A DNA stretch of 15,716 bases from an uncultured Lachnospiraceae bacterium (GTDB taxonomy: Bacteria > Bacillota > Clostridia > Lachnospirales > Lachnospiraceae): contig CAKRFY010000048.1 of the NCBI GenBank assembly GCA_934320895.1, positions 1 through 15,716 of the forward strand, read 5' to 3'. This document shows, one piece after another, positions 6,245-14,232 of the stretch (positions within the stretch are counted from its first letter, which is position 1; the number at the start of each line of letters is the position of its first letter). A program made the translations under genes and the position numbers. A model generated the notes under the pieces. The model had not been told where the DNA came from. It ran no database searches and worked only from the letters and a program-made list of their open reading frames with translations.

Positions 6245-7750
6245 ATGTTTAAAGGTATGAAAAGATGGTTAAAAAATACATATTCAGGCTCAATAAAAAC
6301 AAAACTTATATCAATTTATACATTTGTTGTTATTATTGTTTTTGTAGTTATTGCGACGGTATTTTATTTTATAAATATATCTTTAAAGAGCATAAATAAT
6401 GTTTATTCGTCGAATGTAACGACCGGAATATTGTCATCTTCGATACAAAATATCCAGAATAGTTTATACGGTTATTTGAATACACGTAATGCGGAATCAT
6501 TAGAGAATTATTATCGTTATGAAGATGAGTATAGAAAGTTGTTAGATGGTCTGAATGATAAAAATACTGATAATGAAATTTTTATGCTTCAAAAGAATAT
6601 CAGAGGTATGTCTGAAACATATCTCGAATTATCGGAGCTTACCATTCAGGAGAAAAGAGGGCGAAATGTTGAAAAGTATAAGAATTATTATGAGCAAAGC
6701 ACTCAAATATATAATTATATAAATGAATATATTTCGTTATTAAATAAAAGTCAGTTTAAAGAAAATTCAAATAATTATTTAGTGCTTTTAGGTTCATTAA
6801 AATTGTCTGAATTTGTAAGTGTAATTATTATTATACTGATATGTGTTTTATCAATGACGATATTGTTGCTCTTTGTAAGAAATATAATAAATCCGCTTGT
6901 GTCGCTTGCACGGACAGCAGATGAAATAGCGAATGGAGCATTGGATACGAAACTTAATGATTCAAAGCTGACAGACGAGGTTGGAATCGTAACTAATGCA
7001 TTTAACACTATGGTTAAAAGTCTGAGACATTATGTGGAACAGGTAAAAAGAAGGATGGAGGAAGAAAGAAAGCTAAAGGAACAACAGTTGTTGATGGAAA
7101 ATCATTTGAAGGATGCTAGACTTAAATATCTTCAGGCGCAGATAAATCCGCACTTTTTGTTTAATTGTCTTAATGCAGGAGCGCAGCTTGCAATGCTTGA
7201 GGATGCTGAAAGAACTAGTGTATTTGTTCAGAAAATGGCAGATTTTTTTAGATACAATGTAAAAAAGATGCAGGACGATGCTACATTAGGAGAAGAAATA
7301 GAAGTTGTAGATAATTATATATATATAATAAATGTAAGGTATGATGGAGAGATTCATTATGAAAAACACATTGGAATAGATAATGTTGGGATAAGGATAC
7401 CTAGTATGATATTACAGCCTATTGTTGAAAATGCTTTAAACCACGGCGTAAGGAATAATGAAGGTGAGAAGAGAATTGCGCTTTATATTGTAGACGATGG
7501 CGAAAATATAATAATACAGGTTCAGGATAACGGAGAGGGGATGGAAAAAGATAAGATAAGGGAGGTCATGGAAAATATAAAAAATGAAGAACAAAATGAC
7601 AGTGAATCAACAGGGATCGGTCTTGGAAATGTAAATAAAAGGTTGGAGTTATACTATAAAAAAGAAGGTTTATTTAAAATTGATAGTGATGGAGGTATGT
7701 GTGGAACTACAGCAACTATCATTATACCAAAGGAGGAAGAGTTGTTTTGA
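6245..7750 (+). CDS. Sensor histidine kinase of the YesM/LytS-like His_kinase family
   Basis: A 501-residue membrane kinase. Helix 1 is at about 20-43, an extracytoplasmic region of about 140 residues is largely helical and polar, and helix 2 is at about 187-212. A HAMP linker (about 212-264, RNIINPLVSLARTADEIANG) leads into a Lys/Glu-rich coiled coil, then the His_kinase domain with phosphoacceptor His303 in QINPHFLFN. The HATPase domain shows VENALNHG (394-401, N box), DNGEGM (428-433) and GIGLGN (457-462). The short extracytoplasmic part has no recognisable sugar-binding domain, which fits a kinase that takes its signal from a separate binding protein such as the one encoded just upstream. 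AGGAG (6234-6238) overlaps the preceding stop codon, and the gene overlaps its response regulator by 4 nt. Confidence 0.92.
   Translation: MFKGMKRWLKNTYSGSIKTKLISIYTFVVIIVFVVIATVFYFINISLKSINNVYSSNVTTGILSSSIQNIQNSLYGYLNTRNAESLENYYRYEDEYRKLLDGLNDKNTDNEIFMLQKNIRGMSETYLELSELTIQEKRGRNVEKYKNYYEQSTQIYNYINEYISLLNKSQFKENSNNYLVLLGSLKLSEFVSVIIIILICVLSMTILLLFVRNIINPLVSLARTADEIANGALDTKLNDSKLTDEVGIVTNAFNTMVKSLRHYVEQVKRRMEEERKLKEQQLLMENHLKDARLKYLQAQINPHFLFNCLNAGAQLAMLEDAERTSVFVQKMADFFRYNVKKMQDDATLGEEIEVVDNYIYIINVRYDGEIHYEKHIGIDNVGIRIPSMILQPIVENALNHGVRNNEGEKRIALYIVDDGENIIIQVQDNGEGMEKDKIREVMENIKNEEQNDSESTGIGLGNVNKRLELYYKKEGLFKIDSDGGMCGTTATIIIPKEEELF
7731..7736 (+). promoter_or_regulatory. Ribosome binding site for the response-regulator start
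   Basis: AGGAGG lies inside the end of the kinase gene, 10 nt before TTG at 7747. Longer in-frame readings from 7699 would encode residues unlike a receiver-domain N-terminus, whereas TTG begins (M)IRILIADDE, exactly where the receiver fold starts. Confidence 0.75.
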
Positions 7751-9333
7751 TAAGAATTTTAATTGCAGATGATGAGGGGCTTATGCTTAATTCAATGAAG
7801 ACCATAATTTCTACTAATTTTGGTGATGAATGTGAAGTGTTTACAGCTAAAACCGGAAGGGTTGCAGTTGAGATAGCCGATGAGGAAAAACCGGACATTG
7901 CGCTGATGGATATACATATGCCGGGGTTAAATGGTATTGAGGCAATGCAGAAGATAAGAGAAAAAAATAAAAATATAAAGTTTATAGTCATAACAGCTTA
8001 TAATAAATTTGATTATGCAAAAGAAGCAATAAATATAGGCGTTTTTGACTTTATATCAAAACCTGTAGCTAAAGCAACTATAATAGATGTTCTCACAAGA
8101 GCGATTAAAAATGTTGAAGAAAAAAGAAAAAATAAAATAGACAATATAAGAATAAGAGAAAAATTAGAAACTGTTATACCGATTATAGAAAATGGATTTG
8201 TGAGCAATCTTTTATTACAAAATGGCAGCAATAGTGAGAATGAGTATTATAAGGAGATAATGAATATTGAGGAGAAGTATGCATATATAATATTGCTGCA
8301 ATTTGGAGAGGATTACAAAAATGGTGTTCTTACTAATCCTGTTGGAACAGGTATGAGATTACAAAAAGAATATGATCAGATAAGGAAGAAAATATCAGAC
8401 TCTTTTCATTGTATCATTGGTTCAATGATATCCAACAAAATAGTTATTGTAGTTTTCAGCAATAAAGAGGATGTGGATTATGATGAACGAATTTCGATCA
8501 TAGAGAGAACAAGAAATCTGGTGTATACTCTTGAGGAGAGCACTGATGCTAGGTTTATGGCAGGTATAGGACATACAATGGAGTTAGATAAGGTTAAGGA
8601 ATCATATATTGAAGCTATGCGTTGTCTTGAAGAGGGAGAATCACATGTGGCACATGTAGATGATCTGCCGCTTGCCGGAAAAATAGAAGATGATTATCCA
8701 ATAGATGTTGAGAAAAAGCTGTTTTCATACATAGAACAGGGAGATGTGATACAGGCAAAACAGCAGGCAAAAATATTCTTTGACATTCTATGTGATAAAT
8801 TTGGCCAGTATGATGATGATATCAAGTTAAAAGTTCTGGAACTTGTTATGCGTGCAGAAATGATGGGAGTAAATGCAGGAGGACTTGACTATGGATTCAG
8901 GTATAGAAAAGATTATTTATCAAATGTCATTGCAATGCGGGATTATGGCTCTCTTTGTCAGTGGTTTATAGAAAAAATAAGTATAGTTTGTGAAAATATT
9001 TCCTCAAAACATGAGGATAGGTCAGAAACTGTAATATCAAAAGCTATGGATTATATAGATGAAAATTATACTAAAAATATTTCATTAGATGATGTATCAA
9101 AGGCTGTAAATATCAGTTCGTATTATTTTAGTAAACTTTTTAAGGAAGAGGCTGGTGTAAATTTTATTGATTATCTGACTAAAAAAAGGATAGACTATGC
9201 TAAAGAGCTGTTGGAAGATAATAAATACAGTATAAAAGAGGTGTGCGTAATGTGTGGTTACAGTGACCCGAATTATTTTAGCAGGATATTTAAAAAGAAA
9301 GAAAATGTTACACCTAGTGAATACAGGGGATAA
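7747..9333 (+). CDS. YesN-type response regulator with AraC DNA-binding domain
   Basis: A 528-residue transcription factor paired with the upstream kinase. Residues 1-120 form a receiver domain with acidic pocket Asp8/Asp9, phosphoacceptor Asp55 (LMDIHMPG), Thr83 and Lys105 (SKP). A middle region of about 290 residues, as in YesN proteins, separates it from two helix-turn-helix motifs of AraC type in the last 100 residues (ISLDDVSKAVNISSYYFSKLF and IKEVCVMCGYSDPNYFSRIF, ending TPSEYRG). Phosphorylation probably allows DNA binding and activation of sugar genes; the upstream chvE-mmsA-mmsB operon is the obvious candidate target, by inference from location. Start TTG at 7747 overlaps the kinase stop as TTGA, a translational-coupling arrangement. 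Confidence 0.92.
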   Translation: MIRILIADDEGLMLNSMKTIISTNFGDECEVFTAKTGRVAVEIADEEKPDIALMDIHMPGLNGIEAMQKIREKNKNIKFIVITAYNKFDYAKEAINIGVFDFISKPVAKATIIDVLTRAIKNVEEKRKNKIDNIRIREKLETVIPIIENGFVSNLLLQNGSNSENEYYKEIMNIEEKYAYIILLQFGEDYKNGVLTNPVGTGMRLQKEYDQIRKKISDSFHCIIGSMISNKIVIVVFSNKEDVDYDERISIIERTRNLVYTLEESTDARFMAGIGHTMELDKVKESYIEAMRCLEEGESHVAHVDDLPLAGKIEDDYPIDVEKKLFSYIEQGDVIQAKQQAKIFFDILCDKFGQYDDDIKLKVLELVMRAEMMGVNAGGLDYGFRYRKDYLSNVIAMRDYGSLCQWFIEKISIVCENISSKHEDRSETVISKAMDYIDENYTKNISLDDVSKAVNISSYYFSKLFKEEAGVNFIDYLTKKRIDYAKELLEDNKYSIKEVCVMCGYSDPNYFSRIFKKKENVTPSEYRG

Positions 9334-9345
9334 TGGAGAAAAAGT

Positions 9346-10467
9346 ATGAGAAAAAAAGTTAAGTGCATTGATAAAAATAAAAAAAGAACGGCGATAGTAG
9401 TTGCTGTAGCATTATTAGTAGTGTCTGTAATGACAGGATGCAGTTATAACAGAAAACCTAAAAAAGTATCAGATCAAAAGAAAGCTATAAGTATCGGACT
9501 TTGTTTTGATTCATTTGTAATAGAAAGATGGATCAGAGACAGGGACACATTTGTTACAACTGCAAAGGAACTCGGTGCAAAAGTAAATGTACAGAATGCA
9601 AATGGGGATGTCAATGAACAGATATCGCAGATAAACTATCTTATATCCCAAAATGTGGATGTTATAGTTATAATAGCAGTAGATTGTGGGGCTGTAACAG
9701 ATGTTGTAAAAAAGGCAGAAGAGAAGGGAATAAAAATTATATCATATGACAGGCTCATAAAAAATGCCAATACTGATCTGTATATATCATTTGATAATGT
9801 GCAGGTCGGAAAAGACATGGCAAATGCAATGAAACGTGCTCTTTTGCAGGGAGGAAAGATATTTGCGATAAATGGCTCTAAAGCGGATAATAATGTTATT
9901 CAGGTTGAAAATACATTTACACAGGAGGTTAAAAAAGCAGGAATCGACATTGTGTATTCAAATTATTGTACTGGATGGTCTGCAAGAAAAGCTGGTGAAT
10001 ATACAGAGGAAGCTTTGGAAAAGTATCCGGATGTGAATGGTATAATGTGTGGAAATGATGACCTTGCCAGTGAGGTCGCAAGAGTACTTTCTGAAAACAG
10101 ACTTTCAGGGAAAGTTGCACTTATAGGACAGGATGCGGATCTGCTTGCATGTCAGCGGATTGTGGAGAGTACACAAAATATGACTGAGTTTAAAAGAGTT
10201 GAAGATCTTGCAAAAGCGGCCGCATATTTTGCAGTTAAAATGGCAAAAGGACAAAAGTATATCAACTTGTCAAAATCTGAAAATGAACAGAAAAAAACAA
10301 AAACAAATAGTAAATATATTGCATCAAAAACAATAAATGATGGAAGTAATCAAGTGCCGTATTATTCATTGAAACCTATTATGGTGACAAAAAGCAATAT
10401 TGATAAGGTTATAATTGACAGCGGCTTTCATACAAAAGAAGAGGTATATCTTAATTTGGCAGATTGA
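9346..10467 (+). CDS. XylF-like D-xylose/aldose-binding lipoprotein without a cognate transporter in the window
   Basis: A 373-residue lipoprotein: basic N-terminus with KNKKR, hydrophobic core (about 16-29), lipobox MTGC with Cys32. The mature part resembles XylF along its length: VIERWIRDRDTF (58-69), VNVQNANGD (80-88), VDVIVIIAVD, IISYDRLIKNA (131-141), LYISFDN (145-151), ADNN (180-183), GQDAD (261-265), TQNMTEFKRVEDLAKAAA, and DSGFHTKEE. The sugar-clasping Arg/Trp/Arg/Asp residues of the family appear present. A loop near 305-330 is unusually rich in Lys and Ser (SENEQKKTKTNSK), which may be an insertion. It starts 13 nt after the response-regulator gene with GGAG 7 nt before ATG, so it belongs to the sensing operon. 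No xylG or xylH follows; it may be a second sensor input or may feed the upstream importer. Confidence 0.85.
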   Translation: MRKKVKCIDKNKKRTAIVVAVALLVVSVMTGCSYNRKPKKVSDQKKAISIGLCFDSFVIERWIRDRDTFVTTAKELGAKVNVQNANGDVNEQISQINYLISQNVDVIVIIAVDCGAVTDVVKKAEEKGIKIISYDRLIKNANTDLYISFDNVQVGKDMANAMKRALLQGGKIFAINGSKADNNVIQVENTFTQEVKKAGIDIVYSNYCTGWSARKAGEYTEEALEKYPDVNGIMCGNDDLASEVARVLSENRLSGKVALIGQDADLLACQRIVESTQNMTEFKRVEDLAKAAAYFAVKMAKGQKYINLSKSENEQKKTKTNSKYIASKTINDGSNQVPYYSLKPIMVTKSNIDKVIIDSGFHTKEEVYLNLAD

Positions 10468-10534
10468 AAAACGAAGTAATAAAATATAGTAAGATTACAT
10501 AAACATGATACAAAACATTTATAGCGGTAATATC

Positions 10535-11503
10535 ATGAAGAGAAAAATTTTTATATTTCTGATAGTTGTGACTGTATTTTTATTTACGGTAATGCCTACT
10601 GTAGTTAGTGAGGGAGCAAAAGAAGGATTATTGTTGTGGTTTATGGCAATAGTTCCATCATTGTTCCCTTTTATGATATTATCAAATATTCTTATTAAAT
10701 TAAAAGTAACAAAGTATATAAACAGAATTTTAAAGCCTGTTTTTGGATTTTTGTTTGGTATAAGGGAGGATGGGAGTTATCCTGTACTTATTGGATTTCT
10801 TGCAGGATGTCCGATAGGGGCAAAATCAGTGGCACAGCTTTATAAGAATGGAGAACTTAAAAAGAGTGAGTCGCAGTATCTTATAACATTCTGTAATAAT
10901 CTCAGCCCTATGTTTCTTATAGAATTTATTGGTGTGAAATGTCTTGGTGTAAAAGAGCCTGTTTTAATATTTGGAGTTGTCGTGACATCGGCTTTGATAA
11001 ATGCCTTTTTTTACAGAATAGTTAACTCTTTGAAAAAAACTGTAGACATAGATATTGAAAATAATATAAAGGATAAACAATTGGAGAGTGACAGAAACTA
11101 TCCGATAATGGATGCTGTAGATGAGAGCATTGCTGATTCGTGCGAAACAATATTAAAAATTGGTGGATACATAATATTATTTTCAATAATAACGAGCATA
11201 ATAGAATATATGATTCCTCAAAAGTATAGTTTTGTAGGCTGTGTACTTGCGGGAGTATTTGAGGTAAGCACCGGAGCAATGCAGCTCGCAGAAAACGATA
11301 TTTTATCAGAAATCAGTTTTTTTATGACGGATGTAAAAATAATTTTAACGATTTGGTTTTGTGCTTTTGGAGGAATATCAAGTGTTGCACAGACATACAG
11401 CGTATTATCAGGAACAGACCTCTCAATCAAAAAGTATGTTGCTGCAAAGATAAGGCAGGGATTTATTGCAGTAATACTTGCATTATTGGTGTTCAGGATA
11501 TAA
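10535..11503 (+). CDS. ylbJ: YlbJ-like integral membrane protein (nucleoside-recognition/Gate domain)
   Basis: A very hydrophobic protein of 322 residues from ATG 10535 (332 if ATG 10505 is used). Neither start has a good ribosome binding site; 10535 puts MKRK directly before the first helix as in relatives. Family signs are GLLLWFMAIVPSLFPFMILS in the first 60 residues and FLAGCPIGAKSVAQLYKNGE followed by FCNNLSPMF, the Gate-domain signature seen in YlbJ and spore-maturation proteins. YlbJ of Bacillus is needed for sporulation under sigma-E control and is about 400 residues, so this copy is shorter. The transported compound of the family is not settled. It lies 67 nt after the XylF-like gene with no terminator between, so read-through from the sensing operon is possible. 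Confidence 0.75.
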   Translation: MKRKIFIFLIVVTVFLFTVMPTVVSEGAKEGLLLWFMAIVPSLFPFMILSNILIKLKVTKYINRILKPVFGFLFGIREDGSYPVLIGFLAGCPIGAKSVAQLYKNGELKKSESQYLITFCNNLSPMFLIEFIGVKCLGVKEPVLIFGVVVTSALINAFFYRIVNSLKKTVDIDIENNIKDKQLESDRNYPIMDAVDESIADSCETILKIGGYIILFSIITSIIEYMIPQKYSFVGCVLAGVFEVSTGAMQLAENDILSEISFFMTDVKIILTIWFCAFGGISSVAQTYSVLSGTDLSIKKYVAAKIRQGFIAVILALLVFRI

Positions 11504-11521
11504 AATATAAGGGTGTGTGAA

Positions 11522-11642
11522 ATGCTATGAGTGTTATAAAGCTGTTTGTCTATGAGCAAAGGCTGGCGGTTTTTATTACATTTCTTTGCAACTGTTTGTT
11601 TATCAATAGAAACAAATAGTCCTTATAGCATCTCTTTATAAC
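11522..11642 (+). ncRNA. Structured leader-like segment upstream of the M18 aminopeptidase gene
   Basis: A closing stem ATGCTATGAG (11522-11531) with CTTATAGCAT (11622-11631) encloses GCAAAG (11556-11561) with CTTTGC (11584-11589) and an 11-bp hairpin (11591-11601 with 11610-11620, one G-U pair). GTTATAAAG (11533-11541) can instead pair with CTTTATAAC (11634-11642); it crosses the closing stem, so the two are either a pseudoknot or alternatives. No T run follows, so it is not an ordinary terminator. It resembles no RNA class I can name. Confidence 0.4.
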
Positions 11643-11657
11643 AGATTGCTCAGAAAT

Positions 11658-11661
11658 GAGG
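11658..11661 (+). promoter_or_regulatory. Ribosome binding site that fixes the aminopeptidase start
   Basis: GAGG, partly inside an upstream in-frame ATG at 11656, lies 6 nt before ATG 11668. The upstream ATG has no site of its own. Confidence 0.65.
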
Positions 11662-11667
11662 TTTATT

Positions 11668-13047
11668 ATGGAAAGAAAAAATGCTTGGAAATCATACGAT
11701 GAAAAAGACAAAAAAGAGTTGGAAGTACTTTGTAAAGAATATAGAGACTTTTTGTCAGCAGGAAAGACAGAAAGAGAATGTGTAAAACAGATAATTGCAC
11801 AGGCTGAGAGCGCAGGTTATAGAGATCTTGATGTTTATATTAGATCAGGTGAAAAGCTTAAATGTGGTGACAAGGTATATTCAGTTTGTATGAACAAGAC
11901 CGTTGCGATGTTCCAGATAGGAAAAGAGCCGCTTGAGAGTGGAATGAATATACTTGGGGCACATATCGACTCTCCTAGAATGGATATAAAGCAGAATCCA
12001 TTATATGAGGATAGTGATCTTGCTTATCTTGATACACATTATTATGGAGGTATTAAAAAGTATCAGTGGGTTACTATTCCACTTGCGATACATGGTGTTA
12101 TTGCAAAGAAAGATGGAAGTGTCGTTGATGTAAATATAGGAGAAAACGATGATGATCCTGTATTTTGTGTAAGTGATCTTCTTATACATCTTGCAGGAAG
12201 TCAGATGGAAAAGAAAGCTGCAAAGGTTATCGAGGGCGAAAAACTTGACGTTTTAGTTGGAAGCATACCGCTTAATAATGAAGAAAAGGAAGCTGTATCA
12301 AAAGGTGTGCTTGCAATATTAAAAGAAAAATATGGAATGGAAGAAGAAGACTTTATGTCATCTGAACTTGAGGTTGTACCAGCGGGAAGAGCAAGAGAAC
12401 TTGGATTTGACAGGAGTATGATCATGTCTTATGGACAGGATGACAGAGTATGTGCTTATACATCACTTGCAGCAATGCTTGGGACTAAAGCGGAACTTGA
12501 AAAAACAGCCTGCTGTCTTCTTGTAGATAAGGAAGAAATCGGAAGTGTCGGAGCAACAGGAATGCAGTCAAAATTCTTCGAAAATGTTGTCGCAGAACTT
12601 ATAAGTCTTCAGGGAGACTATACTGATCTTAAACTTAGAAGATGTCTTGCAAACAGCAAGATGCTTTCATCGGATGTAAATGCAGGATATGATCCACTTT
12701 TTGCTGATGCATTCGAAAAGAAAAATGCATCATTCTGTGGACGAGGTGTTGTATTCAGCAAATTTACCGGAAGTCGTGGAAAATCAGGCTCAAATGATGC
12801 AAATGCAGAGTATATCGCAAAACTCAGAAAGATAATGGATGACAATAATGTAAATTACCAGATGGCAGAGCTTGGAAAAGTTGATGTTGGCGGTGGTGGA
12901 ACTATCGCTTATATCATGTCACTTTATGGAATGGAAGTAATCGATTGTGGAGTAGCCATATTAAATATGCATGCTCCATGGGAAATAGCAAGCAAGGCAG
13001 ATATTTACGAAGCAAAGAAATGTTATGAAGCATTCCTTAAAAATTAG
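11668..13047 (+). CDS. M18 family metallo-aminopeptidase (aspartyl aminopeptidase-like)
   Basis: A 459-residue cytoplasmic zinc aminopeptidase releasing N-terminal residues, typically acidic ones, from peptides. Candidate metal ligands and catalytic residues lie where the family has them: GAHIDSPR (97-104, His99 and Asp101), GQDDRV (256-261, Asp258), DKEEIGSVGATG (287-298, catalytic and ligand Glu289/Glu290), SSDVNAGYDP (334-343, Asp336) and MHAPWE (434-439, His435). Length matches bacterial M18 enzymes. FTGSRGKSGSNDANAEY near 366-382 is a conserved part of the substrate pocket region. No signal peptide is seen. It stands after a structured intergenic segment, and pheA follows after 29 nt. 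No link to the sugar genes is evident; it looks like housekeeping. Confidence 0.92.
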   Translation: MERKNAWKSYDEKDKKELEVLCKEYRDFLSAGKTERECVKQIIAQAESAGYRDLDVYIRSGEKLKCGDKVYSVCMNKTVAMFQIGKEPLESGMNILGAHIDSPRMDIKQNPLYEDSDLAYLDTHYYGGIKKYQWVTIPLAIHGVIAKKDGSVVDVNIGENDDDPVFCVSDLLIHLAGSQMEKKAAKVIEGEKLDVLVGSIPLNNEEKEAVSKGVLAILKEKYGMEEEDFMSSELEVVPAGRARELGFDRSMIMSYGQDDRVCAYTSLAAMLGTKAELEKTACCLLVDKEEIGSVGATGMQSKFFENVVAELISLQGDYTDLKLRRCLANSKMLSSDVNAGYDPLFADAFEKKNASFCGRGVVFSKFTGSRGKSGSNDANAEYIAKLRKIMDDNNVNYQMAELGKVDVGGGGTIAYIMSLYGMEVIDCGVAILNMHAPWEIASKADIYEAKKCYEAFLKN

Positions 13048-13076
13048 TAATAAAGAACTGAAGGGAAAATAAATCT

Positions 13077-14216
13077 ATGGTTGTTGATTTAAAAGAAAGC
13101 AGAGAAAAGATTGACAAGATCGATAAGGAGATTGCAAGGCTCTTTGAAGAAAGAATGAACGTTGCAACTGATGTTGCGGCATATAAAAGAAGTACGGGAA
13201 AAAAAGTTTTTGATCCCGTAAGAGAAGAAGAGAAAATAAAGGCTCTCAGAGAACTTACAACTGATGAATTTAACAAAACAGGAATAGAAGATCTCTTTAG
13301 ACAGATAATGTCGATAAGCAGAAAATATCAGTATAAAGTTCTTGGAAGTGAAACAAATGAACTTTTGCCATTTAAACAGGTGGACAAGCTCGATGTTGAC
13401 AGTGACACAAGAATAGTGTGTTTTGGAGAACATGGGGCATACACTGAACAGGCTATGGAAGAAGTGTTTGGAACAGATATAACTTCCATGAACAGGCTTT
13501 CTTTTAAGGAAGTACTTGAAACAGTAGCAAACGGTGAGGCAAAATACGGAGTAATTCCTATTGAAAACACTTCAACAGGTGGAATAAACGATACTTATGA
13601 TCTACTTCTTAACTATGATATAACAATAGTGGCAGAGCATGTTGTAAAAGTTGAACAGGCACTCCTTGGAAAACCGGGAGCAAAAATATCAGATATAAAA
13701 AAGGTATATTCACATCCACAGGGAATCATGCAGTGCTCAAAGTTTATAAGAGAACATGGCATGGAAAGTGAATCATATATGAGCACATCAAGTGCAGCAA
13801 AAAAAGTAGCCGAGGAAGATGATATCTCTCATGGTGCTATAGCAAGCACAAGAGCAGCAAAAATCTTTGGACTTGATGTGTTGAAAGAAAGTATCAACTT
13901 TGAAAGCAGCAACTATACAAGATTTATTATAGTAACAAATCAGAAAGTATTTCTTTCAAATGCAAATAAGATAAGTCTTTCATTTGAGATAAAACATCAG
14001 GCAGGAGCACTTTATAACATGCTCTCAAACTTTTATTACAATGACCTAAACCTTACAAAGATAGAGTCAAGACCGATAGAAAATAGAAATTGGGAGTATC
14101 AGTTTTTTGTAGATATCGAGGGAAACTTAAATGATCCGGGTGTGCGGAATGCGCTTGCTTGTATAAGTGAGTGTGCAAATGAACTTACAATACTTGGAAA
14201 TGTCAGAACAAAATAA
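13077..14216 (+). CDS. pheA: Bifunctional chorismate mutase / prephenate dehydratase (P-protein)
   Basis: A 379-residue enzyme converting chorismate to prephenate and then phenylpyruvate for phenylalanine synthesis. Residues 1-86 are an AroQ chorismate mutase with the expected active-site set Arg9, Arg26, Lys37, Asp46, Arg49 and Glu50 (DPVREE). Residues about 112-288 are the dehydratase, with GEHGAYTEQA, GVIPIENTSTGG, YSHPQGIMQCSKF and the catalytic TRF (281-283). Residues about 299-376 are an ACT regulatory domain with GALYNML (310-316) and ESRP (330-333), the phenylalanine-binding motifs, so feedback inhibition by phenylalanine is likely. The domain order and length are those of the usual P-protein. 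AAGGGA lies 10 nt before the ATG. The methyltransferase gene follows after 16 nt. Confidence 0.95.
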   Translation: MVVDLKESREKIDKIDKEIARLFEERMNVATDVAAYKRSTGKKVFDPVREEEKIKALRELTTDEFNKTGIEDLFRQIMSISRKYQYKVLGSETNELLPFKQVDKLDVDSDTRIVCFGEHGAYTEQAMEEVFGTDITSMNRLSFKEVLETVANGEAKYGVIPIENTSTGGINDTYDLLLNYDITIVAEHVVKVEQALLGKPGAKISDIKKVYSHPQGIMQCSKFIREHGMESESYMSTSSAAKKVAEEDDISHGAIASTRAAKIFGLDVLKESINFESSNYTRFIIVTNQKVFLSNANKISLSFEIKHQAGALYNMLSNFYYNDLNLTKIESRPIENRNWEYQFFVDIEGNLNDPGVRNALACISECANELTILGNVRTK

Positions 14217-14232
14217 AGGCGGATGTATTTAC

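Noticed and set aside
11527..11619. A 30-codon open frame starting MSVIKLF within the structured segment
   Set aside because: The nearest G-rich sequence is about 13 nt upstream of the ATG, the start lies in the closing stem, and the frame adds nothing the helices do not explain. It could only be a leader peptide if translation were shown.
14167..14232. Extension of the rlmD frame into the end of pheA
   Set aside because: The ATG at 14167 lies in pheA without a ribosome binding site, while AAGGCGGA serves the ATG at 14233, where the TRAM-like domain begins.
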